Assembly: GCA_019055375.1 (NCBI GenBank)
Contig: JAHQIW010007289.1
Span: 17,680 to 81,679, forward strand
Direction: 5' to 3'
DNA from: Parelaphostrongylus tenuis
Taxonomy: Eukaryota > Nematoda > Chromadorea > Rhabditida > Metastrongylidae
DNA length: 64,000 bases
Shown here: in pieces, positions 32,426 to 43,739 of the stretch
How the letters are laid out: every line of letters begins with the position of its first letter
Position numbering within the stretch: position 1 is the stretch's first letter
The notes under the pieces: generated by a model
Told to the model about the DNA's origin: nothing
The model's input: only the letters and a program-made list of their open reading frames with translations
Database searches by the model: none
Made by a program: the position numbers and the translations under genes

Positions 32426-34000
32426 GCACGTGCCTGCGAACACTGAAAAAGCAACATAACAAAGCTTGTGATAGTTTTCAGAATATGCAATCAGATTGTA
32501 TTTTGTCTTGAGCGAGCTATAAAACAGCCCAAATCCAAAGATGTGGATTCCATTGTTTAACACAGTATATTGAGCGACCAACTTGTTAGTCACTGCAAGT
32601 CAGGGAATATTCCATCACCTGACATGCGTTGATACTGTAAGCAATTTTGCGTCGATTCTTTGACAGGCAAGGGCTAAATCTTTCTATATAGGGATTGGCT
32701 CACTGAGAGACACCGTGCTACTGATAATCTGAGATGCCGGAACATATGCCCAACTCCCTGAAAAGAACCATAACAGGCCTAGTGATAGGCTCAAGATATT
32801 TTACAGGATTATAGAAAGTACACACTGCTGGAATTTTTTGAGAATTGAGCTATTAAATAATTTTTCAAAACTTTGGGAACAAGCCAGGAACGTGTCTTTA
32901 CGAATGGGCCGAAACAAGGTGTGGGACTAATGGTAACCGTTTTTGGTAAATGGATTTGCCTTCAAAGAGTTTGCCCAACAACAATTTTCACTGAAGTGCG
33001 CCCACTGGGCGATGACTGCGCTGCACACCATGGAGAATGTTGAATATGGTACCTATCGTGGTCGAAAGTCAATCACTATCACGACGCAACAACCCATTAC
33101 TGTGGCTCACTGCAAGGCGATAAGTGGAAATTTCCAGTCGTAAAAGTTCATGCCTCACTTTTATGCTAGTAAGAAATAGATCGACGAAACACTGTGGACC
33201 ATTCCGCTTCAAATGAAGAGTACCCAGGAAAGTATAGTTGATTCTGAGCACTTATCCAGGCATGTAAAAGCGCAAAGACGCGGAGAAAAGGTTTTGAAGT
33301 GGGAAGTTGGTATTTCCATGCACGAAACGAGAATTTTCTTGGCGAGACACCATCAAGGAATTTTGGATAATTTCCAAGAAACCCAAAAAATAAACGGCAA
33401 AGAAGACTGTGTTTTTAATCATGCTTAATTTTACACCATATCTCAAACTTATTATGGCGAACCTGAGCCAGGTGAAGTCCCACTGCACTCAAAAATTCTT
33501 GAGAGTGGTCTTCAACGATGATTTGAAAGACTTGACATGGGCAAACGGCGAATCTTCAAAACTAAGCTGTTCAATTTTTGAATCAAAATTTGCTTTTCAT
33601 ATTTTTCTACTGAGGCAAAAAAGTATTCAATCTGAGTATATTTTGAATTAGTTTGGTCCTCTAAAACTCAAAAAGGAGAGGTAGGCGAAGAGTCGGTCCT
33701 TCTGCTGCAATGATTTCGTTAAAACGGTAACGTTGGCAATATCGTGTCTATATTGAAGGAAGAAATGGCAAATTATTCACTGAACAATGATCCTTCCAAA
33801 GCAAGCCACAAAAATACAGTTGAGAAAAAACAAGAGAACGAGAAGGAAGTCTGGATGCACAAGGTGTTATACTGAGACCAGGTATGCAACCAAATAAGTG
33901 GACTAGATGTGATTGCATTCAGCGGAGTTATAGGCTTGCGATAATATGCAGCTATCATATCAACAGGAGGATCACCGCCACTAGTCCTTTGTATTAGTAT
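32426..34000. other. No recognisable gene
   Basis: Frames up to 80 codons without known motifs. At 32,710 a phrase accgtgctactgataat resembles other hammerhead-like remnants of the window but lacks the rest of the core. Confidence 0.4.
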
Positions 34001-34099
34001 TGATCTCGAATTGTGTATTTAGAAAGAGAGAGAAAATTTGTCTATAGTATGGGTCCACTTGTTGCACAGATCAATTCACTGGGTAGAATCATTGACTTT

Positions 34100-34905
34100 G
34101 TCCGTCAGACTAATCAAAGCTTGTTAAAACCCTTGTATTATTGCTTAGGAGACAAGATTCTTTCAGAATCAAATGCTTTAAACACAAATTCAACTTTTTA
34201 TTCACTGCCTACTTTCGTTTCAAGAGCGAACAAGGTGTATACTTAAAAGATAGGAAAGATTGTAAAATATGTCCTTGCGGCAAAGATGGTGATTGCATGA
34301 GCGTAAGTTCAGCCTACCTCATCTCTTGCAAAACGTGTAGCGACGAATATATTGGCGAAACGGGTAAGGCGCTCTATGTCCGCATTGAAGAACAGCTAAC
34401 TAACAAGCGCCTTAATAGAAGGCCATTAGGGACGCATAGAGAGCAGAAACACGACGGAGTTGATTTTGAGGTCGAAATCACCATCCTTGCGCAGGAACAA
34501 AAAACATTAGCGCTAAAAATTCTTGAAGCACTTTGCATTAATACCAACATTCCAACTATAAACCGCAAGGAGGAATGCCTCGTTATCGCACGTGGTTTGG
34601 GTCAATGTATAAGACTGTTGTTTTGATGGGTAAGGTGCATTACGAGCCTATGTGATCTCCTTCCGGTGGTCTCCACTTGAATCATTCGGTGGAACATATA
34701 TAAACAGCAGTGAGTATGTTGAGGGTTGATTTTGTGCTTGATGCGATTGATATCTAGTCTCGTGATGTTTTCTGAAGGAGTGGTGAAGGTGTTTGGCTTA
34801 TTGGATTGCGAACAATTTGACCTTTCCAGGTTCTGAAGAATGCGAACTGCCGAAACGTCAGCTGTCAAATAAAGTTCAATGTAACACCTCGTGTTTGCTT
34901 AAAGA
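34100..34905 (+). pseudogene. Penelope-like element 3' part: GIY-YIG endonuclease and 3' tail
   Basis: The plus-strand frame 34141-34626 (161 codons) holds KDCKICPCGKDGDCM (a Cys cluster typical of PLE endonucleases), then ISCKTCSDEYIGETGKALYV (the GIY-YIG block, here YIGETG with the following Arg in VRIEEQL). GTHREQKHDGVDFEVEITIL and a Glu-containing KILEAL helix come next, closing with NRKEECLVI. This is the best-preserved PLE protein segment in the window, but the RT upstream is missing. After the stop come ~200 bp of 3' UTR, a hammerhead (34829-34863) and an AAATAAA-type tail with taacacctcg, also seen in the 9-kb copy. Confidence 0.85.
34829..34863 (+). ncRNA. PLE 3'-end hammerhead ribozyme, core intact
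   Basis: Stem I is GGTT (34829-34832) with AGCT (34860-34863), four pairs including wobbles. Core box CTGAAGA (34833-34839) fits C-U-G-A-N-G-A. Stem II is built from TGCG and TGCC around AAC (three pairs). GAAA is 34852-34855, and a two-pair stem III AC/GT precedes the GTC cleavage triplet ending at 34859. All invariant residues are present. The short stem I and stem III predict weak activity as a monomer. Confidence 0.65.
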
Positions 34906-35755
34906 AGAAAATCAGGAATTAAGAGATAGGATAGTGAGAAAATAAAACTTTGAACGTGATGTTCTTCGTGCTTTGAACTAAAATCGTTAGAATGTCCTTC
35001 CAGGGCAAAGTGAGGACCTGGTGTCATGCAAGCAAACGGTGCCCGAAAAGGCAGAGTGGCGGTTAGAGTTCGTTATACAATAAACGTCATGTTCCAAGTT
35101 TTGCTCGTACTTCAAAATTATTCTAATCATATTTCACAACATGTCTCGCTATCAGTACCAAAATTAGTATTGGATATGAACTCATCATGGCTATTTCAAC
35201 CACTCATATCAATTAAAAGCGCACGTGACATTGGTTCAGTCCCACGCTTTCTCTCTACCAAGCACGTCATACCTCCAGGACCTGAAAGTTAGTACCAGAC
35301 AAGTGCTAAAAGATAAAAGCGATGACTTGAACACTGGTTGCTTAACGCAAATGATTACATCGGCCGCATTTCTATCCAGTTATCTTCAAGATGTTGGAAA
35401 CGCATACGAATGCATGGTATCAAGAAGCATTTAATCAATGCCAAACGCTTTTCAGTCATTCCTTAATAATCGGGAAACTTCTCACCGTGGAAAGCACATA
35501 AGTGTGACGTAGTTCTGGAAAAGCTTCCTCAAGTACTTTCAAATATTCGAGACATGCAATCTATTTTCTTCGAAAGGCAAATAATGAATTCTGCCAAGAG
35601 TTCTGGCGATCCCATAACCAGTAATTAGATGAAACATCTGTAAATTCACGTAATTTAGAAGAACTTCGTTGTTAATAAGAATTTTTGTAGCCGAAACTTG
35701 TTAACAATGCTAAATTCTTCCGGTCCTTGTCATCTATGCCTCGGCATGGGCAATC
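34906..35755. other. No recognisable gene
   Basis: Frames to 88 codons, no motif recognised. Confidence 0.4.
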
Positions 35756-35885
35756 AAAAGTAGTTTCTCTTGTAAATAACACACAATACAAGGTTGATGT
35801 ATAAAGTTTATTTTGTCGACGCTTCGACGTGTTTCGACTATTTCGCAGATGATCAAATTGAGACGATCCTCATAAATTTGTTGGT
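35756..35885 (-). repeat. Probable PLE-type 3' tail, minus strand
   Basis: The minus strand reads ttgatcatctgcgaaatag then tcgaaacacgtcgaag, followed by cgacaaaataaac. The order (T-G-A-T-x-A, short helix, G-T-C-G-A-A-A-C-A-C-G-T-C, then AAATAAA) resembles the hammerhead-plus-tail ends seen at 9.5 and 34.8 kb, with two core substitutions. No endonuclease is found upstream on this strand. Confidence 0.4.
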
Positions 35886-35891
35886 CCATTT

Positions 35892-36317
35892 GTGGTCTTC
35901 ACTTCTTTTAGTTCAAGTCGCATCTTGATCGGAAAAGCACTGTCGAATGAAAACAGCAATCGGCAGGTTTATTTATACATGGGTGTTGTCGATTATATTG
36001 ATTGTGCGTTGATAACATCTTGTTTTATCTTTCCGACAGGCACACCATCCTGTGGCAATCGATGTCACTACCACTATTACAAAATAGATGGGCTAGTAAA
36101 AGTAAACAAGATTTTATCAATAGGCAATCAGTATCATGAGCAACTTATAATCCCATGTATAGATGACACTACCGTGTTACCATATTCGAGCGACGTTACT
36201 TTGAAGAAGATCCGACTCAAGCAAGAACAAACGCAAAGATCACAACAAAGACGAACTATTGTGAGCAAATTTTCAAATTATTCGCCTTTGAAGAAGATGA
36301 TAGACGTTGAAACGTAA
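35892..36317 (+). other. Unrecognised 141-codon frame
   Basis: Open from 35892 to 36317, with a Cys/His-rich patch (TPSCGNRCHYHYYKIDG) and a basic, Gln-rich C-terminus. I recognise no family. It starts next to a PLE-like tail on the other strand and may be a chance frame. Confidence 0.2.
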
Positions 36318-39286
36318 TCCAAACAGATTTTGAGTCAATCTCATAGCATGTATTGATGAAAAGAGAAAGTACTATAAGCAGTTTTATTGCTTATGCTAAA
36401 AGCATTTGAAACGCATCGCATATTTTCACAGTGCTTCAAGGGCAGAAACTTCAAATAATCATGCTACTTTCACTACCATCAGCACTATTTAAAGTTATTG
36501 TAACTGCATAACGAACGAAAAATTACTGCAATACTCATGTAAATGACTAAACATGGTCATCACTTGATAGACTGTAAATTTCGATGTTTCGAAGAATTAA
36601 TAAAGCAGTGAGTGAAATGAGCATTTTATGCATATTTTAAAGTAGTATCTGAGGTATAATGGCGATGCGGTGTGAAGAAATCGCAGGAGTGCTTTTTTGA
36701 ATTTAAATTCTCAAATGTAGATGACTTGATCTCAATACATTTGATCGTAAATGATGAGTCTCATGGATTCTGACTCATTTCTTTTACAAGTACTGACTTC
36801 ACATTATTATCCTTATTCTTGTCCTGCCATAACTGGAAGAGTAGCACAACCTCTCTTTTTACATTAAAAAAGGAAGTTTCTCACACGTTGGTCAATGCTT
36901 TATAATTATACATCAAGGAGGGCACCCAAGCAAGGATTAATTGATCACCCATAGACTAAAACAAACTTTAACTATATATTTGTGTAAATTTCCAGCACAC
37001 ACACGCGATTCTGTGCAAATTCAATCAATCCAGTGTTTTAACACCTTCGTTTCTTTCGCAACGGAAACAAAACTAAAGCTTTTATCGAATGTGCGGAAAC
37101 TTGTGTCGAAGAGATAGGCATTTGTCACTTTGAAGAGCTTCTGACTAAACTCCTACCTTAATTCAAAGAGCTTCAGACAAGAATAACCATGACTCAATTT
37201 ACACTTAGATCTCACATATACGTAAATCAACGATTCCCATTTAGGATGAGTAAACATGACCAGGTGAGATGCCATGTTATCCCTAGGAAGAAGAGTCATA
37301 GTCAAATACATGCTGCTTGTGAGCATGTCTTACAAGCCAGCGTTTATTGACACTGATTATCAAAAAAAATAATCAGTAGATTTTTTTCATTATCCCGTTC
37401 ATGCGCGATTACTGCGAAAACCTTCTATCGACTGAAATAGCAATGTCTCCATCTTTTTCGTAGTCTATTATTGGAGATGAGAATCCTTAGTTCTGCGCTC
37501 GCTGTAGATTGCAGTTATCGTTGTCGACCAAGTCCAATATTCTTTGGTGGCACTGTTGACAAAGTCGACCATTTCACAATATTTCCTTATAAATTTTTCA
37601 CGAATTGAGCTGCCCGCCAGCGGCGACTGCACTGCAATTGCGCACTGTCCCGCACTGCTTCTATTAAAGCTAGGGAGGAAGTGTCGACAAAGTCGACCCT
37701 TTCATCGGCATCATGACACTTTTGCAACACCGCACCATATACGGCATTAGAGATGCGGTTATGGTAGCCGCAGGCAGAATCCGATTTATTCATCGCTCTT
37801 CGTCACGCCAGTGTTCGCTATCATTGTCATAGTCGTTGCCATCAATCAGTTTCACATTAAATTATTTTGCAATCTGGTTGGATCAACATAGCCATCGGAG
37901 TAACTGGACCGCTCTTTCTGTCAGCTTTTCTTGATCACTTCTTCGTTGATTAACGTCCTTATTAAGGAGCGCAACGCTCGTTGAATTAGTTTCTCTGAAT
38001 TACTTGTTGAGGAGCATGGGAGCACGTTTATCTACAAGCAAACTGTCGGCGGGTTCTCATCAAATACTTTCTTGCCAACATCGTTTTACACGACTCTCTT
38101 CTGAGTGGGAGACTGTCTCTGTTACATCAATGTTCTCTACGACTCTGGTTGGACGTCAGAATACATTGCTTATTACAGTTCTTGTCATTACTAGTCATTT
38201 ACATCACGTATTACCATCATGTCGATATCTTTATTGTTATTCGTCATACTGGTAGTGTTACTGTGTGAGTAAAGGTTTGATTACTCAAGTTTGAGGTTTA
38301 ATCGACCGTGTGGAAACATCGATATTCCACTCAGCCTTCCTCACAGCACACCGCTCAAATTAAGAACCTCACTTAGGGGTGTCCTTTTGCATAATGCTCT
38401 TATTGCTTGCTGGTGATTGTCGAATGGCAAAATTTTCTCCTCGTATAGAGTCCATCCCGTCATTAGTGGCCTTGCTTGCACCCTCACAGCCCGCTTTCAC
38501 TAGTTGTGCGAATTCCAGAATATTCTTTGACTGTCTCTCATTCTCGCAATGCCTGTCCATAGTGGTGGTTTGATTCGGGCATAGGAGCTGGTGCAATTAT
38601 CCCACTGTTATCTGTAACGCAACGTTAGTTGTGAGCACAGCCGATTAACTATGCTCACGATAACACTCGCTCAAAGTATAGGTGGTCGTCCACAGGTACA
38701 GGCGTATTCTTGTGATGTTTAACTCTACAAATTTTTCATCCATCTGTCGCCTCGATCATGGGCAGACCCCAGACAACGAGGCAAAATGGTTGCAAAACGG
38801 ATTATTCACATAAGACTCTGTTGTGCATTCGGTGGAATTGCGATAGCGTCCTTTATTATGAGCTCTTGAAATCTAGAGAAACGGTCAATGCAGCACTATA
38901 TCAACAACAACTTACTAGATTTATTCAAATCAGATATATTCTCATCCGGTGATAACTGTGTGTGTGTACGAGCATTATTGTAATCTTTGGAAAGCTACTG
39001 TCTAATTTATAGGAGTCAAAAGAGATAATTCTGAAAACCTACTTTAAACTTTTTTGGTGTTTGTCCGCTATCCGTGCCCTGTTTGAATCCCTTGAGGAAA
39101 ACTCAATTCCTGGCTTTTGAAAAGGTTAAATAATCCTTAGCAGCTTTAATTGAAAGACCTCGAATGGGGTTTCTAATTTTCAAAGGGACTCCATTACTAT
39201 TGCAAAACAGCGAAAACATGATTTTGTTTCTCATCCAAGCATTTATTGCTAGGCAAGGGTATTTCTTTATTTCAAGTGTTTTGTTA
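36318..39286. other. No recognisable gene
   Basis: About 3 kb with short frames only. The phrase tgacaaagtcgacc occurs twice (37,556 and 37,687). A minus-strand frame of 75 codons at 38,369-38,596 is of mixed composition but unrecognised. Confidence 0.4.
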
Positions 39287-39366
39287 ACCACGCTCAAATT
39301 TCAATATATCTCATAAATATTATTTAAGCCAACATGTCATGTGGTGTGGTAATGGTCTCCTGTACA

Positions 39367-39409
39367 GCCCAATACACGTGTCTTGACCTTACAGTCTCGT
39401 CAGTGGGGC
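39367..39409 (-). ncRNA. Decayed hammerhead ribozyme of the second repeat copy
   Basis: On the minus strand: CTGACGA (position 7 is free, so allowed), stem II GAC/GTC with the same TGTAAG loop as the 3.4-kb copy, then AAGA in place of GAAA, the ACACGTGT stem III and a GTA triplet. Stem II pairs differ from the first copy (GTC/GAC) but still pair, i.e. a compensatory change. The GAAA box is destroyed, so it should be inactive. Confidence 0.7.
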
Positions 39410-39584
39410 ACAACCCCTCTGTCGTCTTTTAGTCTTCTAGTCAGTCCTCTCGGGAGCCCTGCCTTTACTATAAAGAGGCGACGACGAACGATTTACACTG
39501 CAAGTCAGGTATTATTACCACTCAACATACAGTGTTGTGCACTATATTGCCTTTTGGCTGACACTTTTATAACATTGTATCTTT

Positions 39585-40379
39585 ACGCGTTAGGCGGGAC
39601 TAGAACCCGCACCTCACTCTTTCCAGGAATGCGTGCTCTATCCGTTACACTACTGACGCCCATCTTACACATCGCTCTTTCTACGCTATAGCGCTCCTAT
39701 CTGTCACCCGCCAGCCGTCAACGGCGTGGCCCGGGTAGTCGATCTCGACATTGAACCCAGTCACACTGACAGATATTGGGTATTATAGATCAAATGATAT
39801 TCTGTTTATTTAACCGCTTATAACGGTGGTATGATGTTATAAATATATACCCATAGATGTAGAGCGATGTGCAAAACTGCAAATAGGTTCGCTATAGCGT
39901 AGAAAGGGCGATGTGTAAGATGGGCGTCAGTAGTGTAGCGGATAGAGCACGCATTCCCTAAAAGAGTGAGGTACGAGTTCTAGTCCCGCCTGACGCGAAA
40001 GTTTTGCTCATCGCTCTACATCTATGGGTATATATTTATAACATCATACCACCGATATAAGCGGTTAAATGAAAAGAATATCATTTGATGTATAATAACC
40101 AATATCTTTCAGCGTGACTGGGTTCAATGTCGAGATCGACTACCCGGGCCAGGCCGTTGACGGCTGGTGGCTGACAAATAGGTGAGCTACAGCGTAGAAA
40201 GAGCGATGTGTAAGATGGGCGTCAGGAGTGTAACGGATAGAGCACGCATTCCCGGAAAGAGTGAAGTGCGAGTTCTGGTCCCGTCTCACGCGAATGTTTT
40301 GCTCATCGCTCTACATCTATGGGTATATATTTATAACATCATACCACCGCTATAAGCGGTTAAATAAAAAGAAATATCA
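39585..40379. mobile_element. Tandem/inverted tRNA-like array (family 1) with 11-bp TSD
   Basis: 795 bp flanked by ATTGTATCTTT at 39,574-39,584 and 40,380-40,390. Contents on the plus strand: a complete minus-oriented unit (tRNA-like 39,585-39,664, linker, tail with accgcttataacggtgg), then two plus-oriented units with tRNA-like parts at 39,922-39,996 and 40,217-40,291 (period 295 bp). Each is followed by a tail atctatgggtatatattt, ataccaccgctataagcggt and an AAATRAAAAG stretch. A-box (TAGTGTAACGGATAGAGC) and B-box (GAGTTCTAGTCCCGCC) are Pol III-like. All three monomers share one TSD pair, so they arrived as a multimer. Confidence 0.82.
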
Positions 40380-40412
40380 ATTGTATCTTTCTTTTGAGCG
40401 CTTTATTAAGAA

Positions 40413-40924
40413 GAAAGGCATTTCTTTAGGCATGTCTCAAGGATACCAACTATGTTATTGGTCACACCTCTCCTATCGACCTTTTTTTTATAGACCAGCT
40501 CCAATTGACATAATCTTATAAAGAGGCAGCATGTTTTAAGCTGTTAGATCTAGTGGTACAGGTTCTAGTAGTTCCTCCTATTGAGACTCATCAGTACCGC
40601 CTTCCCTTGGTTCAGTCGTTTCTCTGAGGGTAAATAATCCTTTACAAATGCACTATTATATTATTATTACTGGTTTCTCTGTAAAATTTCTCTATAAACT
40701 TTGAAAATTACCTGGTGTCGATTCCTTTATAAAAGATTATTCAACTGCAGGGGATCGACTGGACCGTGGGAGGGTGGTACTGGGAGTCCCAATAGGACGA
40801 AACAGGTGCGTGTACATCACTGTACCTAACAGCTCAATGCATGTTACATCCTTGTGTAAATGGTTCTTGAAAAAACTTTCGTTGCGCTAGAACAGCCGAA
40901 TGAAGATTCACTGGTATCATCTGC
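40413..40924. other. No recognisable gene
   Basis: Short spacer between the repeat cluster and the 3' end of the RTE LINE. Nothing specific is seen. Confidence 0.4.
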
Positions 40925-41185
40925 CGTCCTGTTGGTCGTCGAATGACTCGAGCGGGTACCAGTAACGCTTCAATTTTTCCCTATTACTTAAAAGAGTAGT
41001 CCAGTAGGTCTTTCTTGCCCTGGGAATTCTTTGAGCATCATATTTTTCTTTCAATCCTTTCGTGACGTGAAGAAATCGATCCATTGGGTCGGCGGTCTTG
41101 TTCTAGAACGCTTGTTATCGCGAGGAACCGAGCCGGTAACGGCTCTTGTCCATTGGTTGTCGTTGAAGCGCGTCACTTAGCTGGC

Positions 41186-42640
41186 TCACCTTAATGTTGA
41201 TATCCTGGCGTGTAGAACGGCGTACCTGATCGTCGATCTTTGACGTAGATTGAAATATGAAATGCTTTCTCTCAAATGCGAGGTATGGGATACTCCTAGC
41301 ATCGACCTTTCGACTGCGCGTTCGATAACGCCAAGTGATCTTTCATCCTGTTTACGTAGCGACCAGGTTCCTGCTGCATACATTAGGGCAGAGATACTCG
41401 TCGAGTCGAGAAGTTGGGCACAATGTCGGATGTACTTTGTTCTCTTCACTACATGTTCAATGCTCTCAAGCGTTCCCAATGCCGCTCGTTTCCTCTTGCT
41501 CAACTGTGGAGATAGGTTTTTTATTATGTTGATTTCGAGACCAAAGTAGACGTAACTGGAGCATTTGGAGATTTTCTTTCCATTGAGCGTGAATGTGGCA
41601 TTCAAAACCCATTCGTTCTTTGTGAACATCGTTTTCGTTGGATTTACTTCAAGACCAATCTTTCCATAGGCGTTGTTGAACTCGAGCAGCATTGGTTTCG
41701 CTTGGTTGATTCTTGGTGTTATGAGGACGATATTTTCAGCAAGGCGAAGATGGTTTGATTCTTGGCGGTCGATATTCGCTCCAACGTCGTCTTTTTCTGA
41801 TGTTTGCGTGACGTTTTGGAGGCCGGTAGCGAATAATTTTCACAAAATTGTATCTTCTTGCCGAAGCCCTCTTCTTGTGACGATAGCAATATTGTTGGAG
41901 AATGGTGCCAATTTGGTTACAAAATTTTCGTATAACTCACGAAGGATCGTTGTGTACCGAGTAGGGACGCCCTGGTTATCCAGAGCCTGTGTAACCGCTT
42001 CTGTTCCATTGAATTAAGGGTTTTTTCTAATCAATGAAGGTGAGGCGAAGCGGTAGTTTGTACTTTTGTGGGAACTTCAATGGATATTGTGATCGTGTGG
42101 ATGTGGTCTATGGCACTCAATCATCTTCGCAACCCTGCTTGTTAGCATGGCTGTCCTTCATGCAATGTTCTGTCAATCTTATTCGAGATGACTCGGGTTA
42201 AGAGTTCATAGACAACGGACATCAAGTAGATTGGATGATAGTTGTCTATGTCCTGAAGAACTCCATTTTTGAACAGCAATGCCACATTGCTGGTTTTCCA
42301 TTCATTGGGAACCTTATATTCAGGCAGTGAACAAGTGAAGAGCCGAGCCAGGGTGTTCATGGTAACTGGAGGAAGGTTCCCGGGTGTTCTGATCTAATTC
42401 TGTATGGGTCGAGTGCTGTTCTGCTCTTCACCGACTATACAGTATGTCGGATTTTGGAAGGGAGACTGATGGAACGACAAACTCGTCCATTTTCACTTTA
42501 TATGGCGGTAAGGAGACATGGCTAACGAGGAGATTCGAGTAGTAGTAGTGAGTGATTTTCTCCATTGCCATTCCGGAAATTGCAAGTGCTCCGTCAGGGC
42601 ATCGAAGTGCAGTCATAATGGTCTATAGTTAACGAAGCTT
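41186..42640 (-). pseudogene. RTE reverse transcriptase and C-terminal domain
   Basis: Minus-strand frames: MNTLARLFTCSLPEYKVPNE then WKTSNVALLFKNG, then YHPIYLMSVVYELLTRVISN, then TLHEGQPC (RT fingers and palm entry). After a broken stretch comes a 168-codon frame (41,692-41,186) with GLEVNPTKTMFTKNEW, then SYVYFGLEINI, KRAALGTLESIEHV, and ALMYAAGTWSLRKQDE, the standard RTE thumb and C-terminal sequence. The YADD-type motif C falls in the broken part. Confidence 0.85.
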
Positions 42641-42984
42641 CGCTAGGCTTTGCGGGTGCTCGTTCCAGCTTCTGCGGCCCCTAAGTGCTGCTCATCTCAT
42701 TTGAGGCCTACTTTCATGACTTCTCTGCGGCGTTTCGCAAGTTCGGACGTATGCTTTCGGTTACCTGTGGCTAGTGCGATTCCACGTTGGCGCATCAGCT
42801 CAAGTGTCTGCACAGACATGTGTCTCTTCGTGACTTAAGGACTATCGGTCTTCATAGCGCTAGCATGAATTTATTCAACGAGTCGATCGTATTCTTCGTC
42901 AATGTCGCCGACAACGGTATCTTTTCAAGAGCCGACTAATGGTTTGAATAAATCCCAGTTTATGGTAGTTCCATGACTTCATGG

Positions 42985-43735
42985 CTTAAATTTAGCGGCT
43001 TCCTCTCCTTTCCGCGAAAAACGGAATGTTGTTGATCCGTGTAGAACTTAGGAGCAACAGCGATATCGGTCAGACAAGACCTTCTATTTCCTATGAATGT
43101 GGTCTATTTCGTTATGGTACTCTCTATTGATAGACTCCCACGCCTATCGTTGAGAGTGAGGCTTTTGGAATTGTTTTCACCATGAATGGTTTGGGTCGTC
43201 ATGATGAATTCAGATAGCCTCTCACACTGTTCATTCCATTCCAGTCCACGGGTTCCAATTTGACGTTCTTCAAACGTTCTTCCCTGCCCAATTTTTGCAT
43301 TGAACTCTCCAACAATGACTTTGGGGGTATACGGTCTTCTCTGAAAAATTTTTCAAGGTCTATGTAAGCGCTCCGATTTTGTCTTCGTCATAGTTGATGT
43401 TGGGCGCGCAGGCAACGAAGACGATCGAAGCCGGCATTGATCCATGTCGTTTCAACCACAGTCGTCCGACAGGGCTTGTTAGTTGTTCAAATGAATCGAG
43501 GTTCACGGCCAAAAGTTTGTCGAAGACGTCAGCGACGTCGGACCTTCTGCAATCGCATGTTCATAGAAACAGCTCTTCTCCGGTGCCATAAACAGAGTGA
43601 AAAGATTGGCGTCTTCTCGTCTCAATTGAGTCAGTGACGTCGTATCTTATCATCCATGCTTGATCAGTAGATCTGCTATAGCGGATTTGTGAGTAAGTGT
43701 TTGTTCATTATAGGTACAGATCGTCATTTTAGTCC
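42985..43735 (-). pseudogene. RTE apurinic-type endonuclease domain
   Basis: The minus strand begins MTICTYNERTL (first Asn block), with later frames matching the DLEKFFRED block and a FREDR-like stretch, the GPRR-type loop region, and the closing ISLLLLSSTRI/RGSR region corresponding to the FYTGSDHR block. The same landmarks occur in the 14-kb fragment, which supports the reading. It would nick target DNA for priming. Frameshifted. Confidence 0.75.
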
Positions 43736-43739
43736 GTTT

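Larger units (their letters stand above)
39287..40412 (-). mobile_element. Second copy of the HHR retrozyme-like repeat, interrupted
   Basis: 39,287-39,573 aligns with 3337-3630: shared words cgctcaaatttcaata, agccaacatgtcatgtggt, tctcgggagcc and cagtgtt/agtgttttcgc. The unit's last ~30 bp (tgagcgctttattaag, matching 3329-3343) is found only at 40,391-40,412, after a 795-bp tRNA-like array. Removing that array gives a ~310-bp monomer, matching the ~320-bp unit at 3.3 kb. Its ribozyme core is mutated. Confidence 0.75.

Noticed and set aside
32943..33651. Consecutive 66-80-codon frames on both strands at 33 kb
   Set aside because: They are short, overlap each other on opposite strands, and show no recognised motif.
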